Part shown: in pieces, positions 1 to 6,223 of the stretch | Layout of the letters: each line of letters opens with the position of its first letter | Position numbering within the stretch: the first letter of the stretch is position 1 | Origin: M55B174 sp964618065 | Lineage (GTDB): Bacteria; Patescibacteriota; Minisyncoccia; CAIUEV01; JAHKAQ01 | Length of the DNA: 25,408 bases | Reading direction: 5' to 3' | Assembly: GCA_964618065.1 (NCBI GenBank) | Contig: CAZTZK010000009.1 | Coordinates: forward strand, 1-25,408 | Translations under genes and position numbers: made by a program | The notes under the pieces: model-generated | What the model was told of the DNA's origin: nothing | Databases searched by the model: none | What the model saw: the letters and a program-made list of their open reading frames with translations, nothing else

Positions 1-44
1 AACAACAAGTTTAAATATTTAATTAACCTAACGAAATGGTCTAC

Positions 45-96
45 TAGGACATTTCTATATTGCTGGAGGGTAGGACATTTCTACTTTGCCTTGACA
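45..96. repeat. Direct repeat resembling an insertion-sequence end
   Basis: The 13-mer TAGGACATTTCTA occurs at 45-57 and again at 71-83, a 26-bp period. The similarity continues into TTGC after a two-base mismatch (to 63 and 89). Read on the - strand from 96, the block begins TGTCAAGGCAAAG and runs leftward out of the window. A start in TG followed by sub-terminal repeats is what transposase-binding ends of insertion sequences often look like. No transposase is visible, because the element would lie left of base 1. Calling it an IS end is inference; the repeat itself is directly seen. Confidence 0.4.
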
Positions 97-101
97 TACC
101 C

Positions 102-1127
102 ATGCTTAAATCTTCATTCCAAAAATTAAACAAGGATAGCTCTTCTCCCAAAGAACAAAAACTAGAATTAAACTTGCGCCCTAAAAAATTAGAGGAATAT
201 GTTGGTCAAAAAAGAATAAAAGAGAATCTAAAAATATTCATTGAAGCGGCAAGAAAAAGGAAAGAACCCTTGGAGCATGTTTTAATCTACGGACCGGCAG
301 GTTTAGGCAAAACAACTCTTTCTCACATTATTGCAACCGAGATGGGATCTAATATAAGACCAACTTCAGGCCCAGCTATAGAAAAGATAGGAGACCTGGC
401 TTCTATTCTAACCAATTTAGAAGATGGTGACATTCTTTTTATTGATGAAATTCATCGTATGAATAAAATGGTAGAAGAAGCTCTTTATCCGGCTATGGAA
501 GATTGTAAATTAGATATTATTATTGGAAAAGGACCTTCTGCTAAAACTCTTCAGCTAGATCTTCCTCATTTTACTCTAATTGGAGCAACTACTAGAATTG
601 GACTTATTTCATCTCCTTTAAGAAGTCGCTTTGGCATGACTTATAAACTTAATTTTTATTCCCAAAACGAGATAGCTTCCATTCTTAAACGCTCCGGAGA
701 TATTTTATCAATACCAATGGAAGAACAGGGCTGTTCCTTAATCTCTCAATGTAGCCGAAGAAATCCAAGAGTAGCTAATCGCCTTTTAAAAAGAGTTAGG
801 GATATTGCAGAGATAAAAGGACGTGGAATTATTGATAATGAAATAGCTCAAAAAGCCTTAGAAATGCTGGAAATTGATTCAATGGGTTTAGATCCTGGAG
901 ACCGCTATCTTCTTAAAAATTTAATAAAAAAATTCAGCGGAGGACCAGTAGGTATAGGTACCTTGGCAGCTGCCACCAGCGAAGAAAAAGATACAATTGA
1001 AGAAATTTATGAACCTTATCTTCTAAAAATAGGATTTTTGGAAAGAACTCCAAGGGGAAGAATTGCTACTAGAAGAGCTTTTGAGCACCTAGGATTTAAT
1101 TGGGAAGAGGAAGGATTGAAATTATAA
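102..1127 (+). CDS. ruvB: Holliday junction branch migration ATPase RuvB
   Basis: RuvB is the hexameric AAA+ motor that, with RuvA, drives branch migration of Holliday junctions. From the ATG at 102 the protein is 341 aa, normal for the family. Walker A GPAGLGKT lies at residues 64-71 and Walker B FIDE at 113-116. Sensor 1 is GATT at 161-164, followed by SPLRSRFG, which carries the arginine finger (about R174). The C-terminal winged-helix domain holds RGRIATRRAFEHLG. An in-frame TTG at 60 would add 14 residues, but these are encoded by the repeated IS-like sequence and do not resemble a RuvB N-terminus. No Shine-Dalgarno precedes either start. Unusually, ruvA is not adjacent; ruvC lies 2.4 kb downstream. 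A rho-independent terminator follows. Confidence 0.96.
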   Translation: MLKSSFQKLNKDSSSPKEQKLELNLRPKKLEEYVGQKRIKENLKIFIEAARKRKEPLEHVLIYGPAGLGKTTLSHIIATEMGSNIRPTSGPAIEKIGDLASILTNLEDGDILFIDEIHRMNKMVEEALYPAMEDCKLDIIIGKGPSAKTLQLDLPHFTLIGATTRIGLISSPLRSRFGMTYKLNFYSQNEIASILKRSGDILSIPMEEQGCSLISQCSRRNPRVANRLLKRVRDIAEIKGRGIIDNEIAQKALEMLEIDSMGLDPGDRYLLKNLIKKFSGGPVGIGTLAAATSEEKDTIEEIYEPYLLKIGFLERTPRGRIATRRAFEHLGFNWEEEGLKL

Positions 1128-1140
1128 ATTATAAAAATAA

Positions 1141-1172
1141 AAAAAGATAAAACTCGTTTTTATCTTTTTTTA
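1141..1172 (+). terminator. Rho-independent terminator after ruvB
   Basis: The arms AAAAAGATAAAA (1141-1152) and TTTTATCTTTTT (1158-1169) are perfectly complementary around a CTCGT loop, and the right arm runs into more T residues. It starts 13 bases after the ruvB stop. The stem is A/T-rich, and the A-tract/T-tract arrangement could work on either strand. Confidence 0.7.
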
Positions 1173-1229
1173 TTTTCCTTTAATCTTTTTTTCTGATTCT
1201 TTTTATTGCTGTTGTGTTATGAAGATATT

Positions 1230-1290
1230 GTCGGCTACTGATTGAGGGAGAGTGGGGCTTGTTGCGCCCCCTACTCTCCCTTCTTCCGAC
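1230..1290. other. Long GC-rich hairpin of unknown role
   Basis: GGGAGAGT (1246-1253) pairs with ACTCTCCC (1273-1280). GGGGC (1254-1258) pairs with GCCCC (1266-1270) across a 2-base CT bulge and a 7-base loop. Flanking A-T and G-T pairs extend the base of this stem. A second, outer helix GTCGG/CCGAC (1230-1234 with 1286-1290) closes the structure. Such GC-rich pairing stands out against the surrounding AT-rich DNA. There is no clean U-tract on either side, so an ordinary terminator is not the obvious reading. It could be a leader structure for the next gene, a small RNA or a small palindromic element. Confidence 0.6.
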
Positions 1291-1352
1291 CTCTTCTCAA
1301 AAACAAAGGGGATAAAAAAAGAAAAAGAATTAAATAAATTAAAAGCAAAAAA

Positions 1353-3323
1353 ATGACCGCTAAAAATAAAAAAAAATTCACCAGCGAAGTTTTAATCGCC
1401 CTGACTATATTGTTTCTTTGTTTTTTAAAAATTCCACAAGTATTCGCTAGTGAAGGTACAATTGTAGTTAGCGAATTTATGGCCAACCCTAAAGCAGTTA
1501 ATGACAGCAAGGGAGAATGGTTTGAATTATATAATAAAGGGCCGGAAGATATAAATCTAAAAGATTGGACAATAGAAACCAGAAGCGGACAACATTTATT
1601 TTCCCAAGATGTTTTAATGGAAGCCGGAGGATTCGTTGTAGTTTGTAAAAACTCTAATTTTGAAGAAAATGGAGGAATTCCCTGCTCTTATAAATATACT
1701 GGGCTCAATCTTGCAAATTCAGGAGGAGAAATAAAATTAAACAATGGAGATTTTTCGGCTTTTACCTTAGAATATTCAGCAGAAATGGTTAAAGAAGGAA
1801 AATCTACCGAGTTAATCAATGTAGAGGAAGCTGTTCTTGAAAATATTTCATCTCCGGAAAATTGGCAATTTTGTACTAATGAGATGGAATCTCACGATTT
1901 TGGAACTCCTGAAGCTGCTAATAGTTCGCAACAAGAAAGTATTGAAGAGTTTATTGAGAACGACAAGGAAGACGATTCCGAAAAAGACTCCGAAAAAGAC
2001 TCCGAAAAAGACAATGATTCTGAAACCAACAATCCCCCTTCTTCTACTCTAAACGATTCTGCTAAAATCTTTCTAACAAAAATAATTCCTAATCCAAAAG
2101 GATTAGATAAAGAAGATAATGAATTTATAGAAATTTATAATCCCAATGATTTTTCTGTTGATCTTTTAGAATGGAAGCTCTCCAATAGAAACGGTCAGGA
2201 ATATACTTTTAAAGAAAGTTTTATTTTGGATCCTCTGGAATATAAAACCATCTATCGCCAAATTTTTAATTTCAATCTTTACAACCAAGATGGTTCCGTC
2301 TCACTCTTTAATAAAAAAGGAGATTTGGTTGACAACCTTTCCTTTAATGGTACTGCGGGAGAAGAAAAAATTTTCAACAAAAAACCTGGGGGAGAGGTTT
2401 TTTGGTCCTCTTCAGATTCTACTCCTCTAAATAATACTGAAAATGAAAATACCAATGTTTTGAAAACGGAAGAAAATTCTTCTCAAAATTCCCCTCTAAA
2501 GATAAATGAAATAAGCCAACTTATTTTTTTGAATAATCTCACCGAGGTTTTTCTTGAAGGAATAGTGGTCTCCCCGATTGGTATTCCCCAACAAAATTCT
2601 TTCTATCTTCAAAAAAACGAGCAGGGTATCCTTATAAAACTTTCGGGGGGTAAAAAATATGAATTAGGAGATTACTTAAAGATAAAAAGTGGGGTTCTTC
2701 ACCAAACCCAAAGTTATAATTACTTAAAAATATCCGGATTGGAAAATATTGAAAAAAAACAAAACAAAGATATTGAATATTTTAATATTGAAAAGTGCCT
2801 TAAAGAGGAAAACTGCTTAAAAAATATCGGTTCAGCAGTTAAATTTAGAGGAAATTTTTCTAAAAAAACTTCTACCGCCCTTTTCTTTAAAAATGAAGAC
2901 TTTGAAATAGAATTATACCTTCCTAATAATCTATATTTTAATACTTCAACTCTAAAAGAAGGAGATCTGTACGAAATCAAAGGAGTTCTTGAAAAACCTA
3001 ACGCTAATTTCAGAATACTGGCTACTAGTAAGGAATCTCTTTCTCTAATTAAAAAAAATGTTACCGAAGATAATATTCCTGAAGATAAAAAAGTTAAAAC
3101 CAATTTAACAACGGTAAAAAGTGACAAAAATATAATAATAAAAAAAGGGGTAGAAGATAATTTTTCCCCTTTAATAAAAAAGCCTCTATTCTTCCAAGAT
3201 AAAATAAAAATAATTGAAAATATTGCAAAAAACGAAGGAGAAAAAAATCAGCAAGGAGATAAAAAGGATACTTTGCACTTTTTATTAATAAAAGTCCTTA
3301 AAACATTGGCTTCTATAATTTAA
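1353..3323 (+). CDS. Secreted lamin-tail domain protein with C-terminal OB-like domains
   Basis: This 656-aa protein begins with a Sec-type signal: a Lys-rich start, a hydrophobic core at about residues 12-29 and an FAS-like cleavage region near 31-33. Two lamin-tail (LTD) domains follow, at about 34-190 and 237-350. Both show the family pattern: (V)SEFMANP or LTKIIPNP, then EWFELYN or EFIEIYN, then a later DW or EW. An acidic SEKD-repeat linker separates them (about 200-235). The second half (about 385-600) contains two beta-rich stretches resembling the OB folds found with LTD domains in extracellular nucleases, but no nuclease domain is present. It is probably exported and surface-associated, perhaps DNA-binding or structural. 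That function is inferred; the LTD assignment is firm. No Shine-Dalgarno is visible. Confidence 0.8.
   Translation: MTAKNKKKFTSEVLIALTILFLCFLKIPQVFASEGTIVVSEFMANPKAVNDSKGEWFELYNKGPEDINLKDWTIETRSGQHLFSQDVLMEAGGFVVVCKNSNFEENGGIPCSYKYTGLNLANSGGEIKLNNGDFSAFTLEYSAEMVKEGKSTELINVEEAVLENISSPENWQFCTNEMESHDFGTPEAANSSQQESIEEFIENDKEDDSEKDSEKDSEKDNDSETNNPPSSTLNDSAKIFLTKIIPNPKGLDKEDNEFIEIYNPNDFSVDLLEWKLSNRNGQEYTFKESFILDPLEYKTIYRQIFNFNLYNQDGSVSLFNKKGDLVDNLSFNGTAGEEKIFNKKPGGEVFWSSSDSTPLNNTENENTNVLKTEENSSQNSPLKINEISQLIFLNNLTEVFLEGIVVSPIGIPQQNSFYLQKNEQGILIKLSGGKKYELGDYLKIKSGVLHQTQSYNYLKISGLENIEKKQNKDIEYFNIEKCLKEENCLKNIGSAVKFRGNFSKKTSTALFFKNEDFEIELYLPNNLYFNTSTLKEGDLYEIKGVLEKPNANFRILATSKESLSLIKKNVTEDNIPEDKKVKTNLTTVKSDKNIIIKKGVEDNFSPLIKKPLFFQDKIKIIENIAKNEGEKNQQGDKKDTLHFLLIKVLKTLASII
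1974..2009 (+). repeat. Three tandem 12-bp units encoding an acidic linker
   Basis: Three copies of GAYTCCGAAAAA (1974-1985, 1986-1997, 1998-2009), followed by a partial GAC, encode repeated Asp-Ser-Glu-Lys in the linker between the two lamin-tail domains. The last two copies are identical, which suggests recent slippage. Copy number changes would keep the frame. Confidence 0.85.
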
Positions 3324-3361
3324 ATCCGACTGGAAAAAGTAATATCTTCAGAATGGTGTTG

Positions 3362-3386
3362 AAATAATTGTCTTTTAAATAATTGT
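3362..3386. repeat. Direct repeat AAATAATTGT upstream of ruvC
   Basis: AAATAATTGT occurs at 3362-3371 and 3377-3386, a 15-bp period, about 40-65 bases upstream of the putative -10 of the ruvC promoter. It could be a regulator binding site, but in AT-rich DNA it may be chance. Confidence 0.45.
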
Positions 3387-3405
3387 TTCGGTGTAAAAAA
3401 ATATA

Positions 3406-3432
3406 TTGCAATTAAATAGAATGTTGTATAAT
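3406..3432 (+). promoter_or_regulatory. Putative promoter for ruvC
   Basis: A perfect -10 TATAAT lies at 3427-3432. A weak -35 TTGCAA at 3406-3411 is 15 bp upstream, slightly short spacing. Transcription would start about 50 bases before the ruvC ATG. It is the only consensus -10 seen in this gap. Confidence 0.45.
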
Positions 3433-3492
3433 TTGAAATAGATTTAAAAATAAAATTCAGAAGTTTGCCAATATAAAAAATATCCAATTGTT

Positions 3493-3987
3493 ATGATTAT
3501 TTTAGGAATAGACCCCGGTTTTGCTAGAATAGGTTATGGAATTATTAAAAAAGATAAAAGCCAGACTTTTCCCTTAGATTTTGGTTGTATAACAACCAGA
3601 AAAGAATGGAGTTTTCCGGAAAGATTGGTCCAAATAAGTGCTGACATAAAAAAATTAATTAAGAAAAACAAACCTGACTGTTGCGCTATTGAAAGTCTTT
3701 TTTTCTTTAAAAATTCTAAAACGGCTTTAACGGTAGCTGCCGCTAGAGGAGTATTAATTTGTGCAATAAAACAAGAAAGAATTCCTTTATTTGAATATAC
3801 CCCTCTTCAAATAAAGCAGGCAGTAACAGGTTATGGAAAGGCAGAAAAAATTCAAATAATGGATATGGTTAAACAAATTCTAAATATAAAGTCGCCCATA
3901 GAATTGGACGATACCTCTGATGCTCTAGCTATAGCGCTTTGCCATGCTAATTCCTTGAAATTTATTAATAAATCTCCAAGCGCTTGA
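3493..3987 (+). CDS. ruvC: Holliday junction endonuclease RuvC
   Basis: RuvC is the dimeric RNase H-fold resolvase that cuts Holliday junctions after RuvAB migration. The 164-aa length is normal. Acidic catalytic residues are visible: D7 in the N-terminal IDPG, E67 in AIESLFF, and D140 and D143 in DDTSDALAIA (E. coli counterparts D7, E66, D138, D141). The ATG start gives the expected family N-terminus MIILGIDPG. No Shine-Dalgarno is seen. The gene ends in TGA. It is separated from ruvB by the lamin-tail gene, and ruvA is not in the window. Confidence 0.96.
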   Translation: MIILGIDPGFARIGYGIIKKDKSQTFPLDFGCITTRKEWSFPERLVQISADIKKLIKKNKPDCCAIESLFFFKNSKTALTVAAARGVLICAIKQERIPLFEYTPLQIKQAVTGYGKAEKIQIMDMVKQILNIKSPIELDDTSDALAIALCHANSLKFINKSPSA

Positions 3988-4147
3988 AATAATAAATTTT
4001 TAATTATAACTCAATTTAACTTGTTTTTTTAAAATTTACAGTATAAGCTTTATAGAGAAAGAAAAAATAAAAAATATTACAATTTTTTGATTAAGATTTT
4101 TAATTCTAGTTATTTTTTTAAAAAAATAAGTAAATTAAATAAAAAAT

Positions 4148-4807
4148 ATGAATGGTTTTATTCAATTCGTAATAAATCAAGGCGTGCCTCTGGAAACAAT
4201 TAAACTTATACTCATGTTTCCTCTGGTTGTAACTATTATGGCGGCCGCCCGTCAAATAATAGGGATCAAAGCTTTTGGAATTTATACTCCATCAATCATA
4301 GCAATCGCTTTTTTATCAACAGGATTAAAATATGGAATCTTTCTGTTCTTAACAATTTTAATTGCAGGCACTCTTACTCGCCTTGTCCTTAAAAAATTAA
4401 GACTTTTATATCTTCCTAGAGTTGCTATCATGCTTTCCGTTATCTCGGTTACAATTTTCTTAGTTTTAGCTGTTAGTGGTTATTTCCAAAGAACGGGTCT
4501 TGCTGCAGTGTCCATTTTTCCCCTTCTCATTATGATAACTATAATGGAAAAATTTATTGTTATTCAAATTGAAAGAGGAGCTAAAACAGCAGTTTTCTTA
4601 TCCTTGGAGACACTTTTACTTTCAATAATCGCCTGTCTTGTTGTAAGTATTAGTTTTCTTCAAAATTTAATTCTTGCTTATCCTTGGCTTATTTTGATTA
4701 TAATTTTGTTAAATTTTGCTCTTGGCAAATGGACAGGCCTAAGGTTATCAGAATATTATAGATTTAAAGAAATTATAAAAGATGCTGAATTTCCTGAAAA
4801 AAAGTAG
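4148..4807 (+). CDS. Seven-helix membrane protein of the transglutaminase-linked 7TM family
   Basis: The 219-aa protein is almost entirely membrane-embedded. Hydrophobic helices lie at roughly residues 17-34, 44-60, 62-80, 92-111, 117-133, 147-170 and 178-193. It resembles the 7TM domain that in many bacteria is fused behind an extracytoplasmic inactive transglutaminase-like domain and encoded beside RimK-like ligases and retropepsin-like proteases. Motifs such as RQIIGIKAFGIYTPSI near the start fit that family. Here the transglutaminase-like part is absent: the protein starts directly at the first helix. Its 3' end overlaps the ligase-protease gene by 26 bases, so the two are almost certainly co-translated. 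I infer that it is a membrane anchor or channel for the ligase system; no biochemical function is established. Confidence 0.75.
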   Translation: MNGFIQFVINQGVPLETIKLILMFPLVVTIMAAARQIIGIKAFGIYTPSIIAIAFLSTGLKYGIFLFLTILIAGTLTRLVLKKLRLLYLPRVAIMLSVISVTIFLVLAVSGYFQRTGLAAVSIFPLLIMITIMEKFIVIQIERGAKTAVFLSLETLLLSIIACLVVSISFLQNLILAYPWLILIIILLNFALGKWTGLRLSEYYRFKEIIKDAEFPEKK

Positions 4808-6221
4808 TTGCATACTCGGGATGAATTCCCGAAATTTGGATTTCATAAGACCTTATAACAAAAGGCTTTCTAAGAGAATAGCTGATAATAAAATCTTTAC
4901 TAAAAAAATCCTTAGAAAAAATGGAATTCAAACACCGAAATTAATTGCCCGGATCAAAAATACGGATGATCTGAAAAATTTTAACTGGGAAAGCCTACCC
5001 AATTCTTTTGCTCTAAAGCCCAATCGTGGATTAGGTGGAGAAGGGATTATTGTTGTTTACGGAAAAAAGAAAAATGGTAACTGGGTTAGAGCTGATCGTC
5101 AAGAGTTGTCAATCCAAGATTTAAAAAATCATATTATAAATATTTTAGGAGGAGATTATTCTTTGGCAGGAACCTTAGATTCAGCTTTTTTTGAAGAAAG
5201 AGTAAAGATACTAAAATTATTAAAGCCATATAGTTTTAGAGGTATTCCCGATATTAGAATTATTGTTTTTAATAATGTCCCGGTAATGGCAATGTTACGT
5301 CTTCCCACTAAAGAATCGGGGGGAAGAGCCAATCTGCATTTAGGAGGTGTTTGTGTTGGGATTGATATGGCCACAGGAGTTACTACTACAGCTATTACTA
5401 AAAACTTGGCTACCCAAAAAGAGTTTTTCGTTGACCACATTCCTAATACTCGCCTTTCTTTATCTGGAATTAAAATACCAAACTGGAAAGAAATACTAGA
5501 AATATCAGTTAAAGCTCAACAAGCCACTGCAATAGGTTATTTGGGGGTAGACATAATGATAGACAGAGAAAGAGGGCCTATAGTGGCAGAACTTAATGCT
5601 AGGCCCGGCCTGGGAATTCAAATAGCTAACCTAGCTCCCCTTAAAATAAGACTAAAGAAAGTAGAGGGATTAAAGATCAAAACATATTCAAGAGGGGTAA
5701 GAGTTGGCCAAGATTTATTTGGAGGAGAAATAGAAGAAGATGTAGAAGATTTAACAGGAAAAAAAGTTTTAGGAATTTTTGAAAAAGTTATTCTTGCCAA
5801 TCCTCAAAACAGAATCTCTAAAGAGATAAAAGCTAAAATTGATACCGGGGCTTATTCCACTTCTATTTCCAATAATTTAGCAATAAAACTTGGTTATGAA
5901 AAAATAGTTAACAGATTTAGCCAGGAAGCTATAGAATCTTTTGGAATACCAAATAAAGATAATTTCAAACACCCTTCTTTTGTTGATGTTGTAAAAATTA
6001 ATTCGGCCCACGGAAAAACAATTAGGCCTAAGATTAAAATTAAGCTTACCTTGGGGGGCATTACTTTTGAAACTCTGGCAACTATAGCGGGCAGAGAAGA
6101 TTTAAAATACGAAGTTCTAGTAGGCAGAAGAGATATTAGAAAATTCATTGTTGATCCAGGTAAGTTAAAAATCAGTGAGTTAAATCTTCTAAATAATTCA
6201 AAAAAACAATTAGAAGAATAG
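4782..6221 (+). CDS. RimK-like ATP-grasp ligase fused to a retropepsin-like protease
   Basis: A 479-aa two-domain protein. Residues about 10-315 form an ATP-grasp amino-acid ligase of the alpha-L-glutamate-ligase-like type. LGMNSRN lies near the N-terminus, the glycine-rich ATP loop KPNRGLGGEG at 79-88, and the metal-binding ELNARPG at 270-276. Residues about 327-465 form the domain annotated as ATP-dependent zinc protease, a retropepsin-like fold with catalytic DTGA at 354-357 and the conserved late motif LVGRRDI at 446-452. In other bacteria these activities are usually separate adjacent genes. The start at 4782 is preferred over the ATG at 4821 because homologues keep residues before LGMN. 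Probable role: adding amino acids to an unknown protein or peptide and trimming them. The substrate is unknown. A single-domain retropepsin can act only as a dimer, so the fused protein may dimerise. Confidence 0.83.
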   Translation: MLNFLKKSSCILGMNSRNLDFIRPYNKRLSKRIADNKIFTKKILRKNGIQTPKLIARIKNTDDLKNFNWESLPNSFALKPNRGLGGEGIIVVYGKKKNGNWVRADRQELSIQDLKNHIINILGGDYSLAGTLDSAFFEERVKILKLLKPYSFRGIPDIRIIVFNNVPVMAMLRLPTKESGGRANLHLGGVCVGIDMATGVTTTAITKNLATQKEFFVDHIPNTRLSLSGIKIPNWKEILEISVKAQQATAIGYLGVDIMIDRERGPIVAELNARPGLGIQIANLAPLKIRLKKVEGLKIKTYSRGVRVGQDLFGGEIEEDVEDLTGKKVLGIFEKVILANPQNRISKEIKAKIDTGAYSTSISNNLAIKLGYEKIVNRFSQEAIESFGIPNKDNFKHPSFVDVVKINSAHGKTIRPKIKIKLTLGGITFETLATIAGREDLKYEVLVGRRDIRKFIVDPGKLKISELNLLNNSKKQLEE

Positions 6222-6223
6222 AA

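Noticed and set aside
60..101. Extended RuvB start at TTG 60
   Set aside because: The added residues come from the repeated IS-like sequence, do not resemble RuvB N-termini, and the ATG at 102 gives normal length.
1271..1510. 79-aa open frame on the - strand overlapping the hairpin and the lamin-tail start
   Set aside because: It overlaps a well-supported gene start, is hydrophobic only because it reads the complement of the signal peptide region, and has no recognisable family pattern.
1974..2009. CRISPR-like repeat
   Set aside because: Units are 12 bp, contiguous without spacers and in frame inside a coding region; simple slippage repeat.
2720..3127. 135-aa open frame on the - strand inside the lamin-tail gene
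   Set aside because: Antisense to an uninterrupted 656-codon frame; no motif or start signal.
3985..3987. Possible recoding of TGA as in Gracilibacteria or Absconditabacteria
   Set aside because: TGA ends ruvC, rpmH and the flippase at expected protein lengths, and no conserved gene has an internal TGA.
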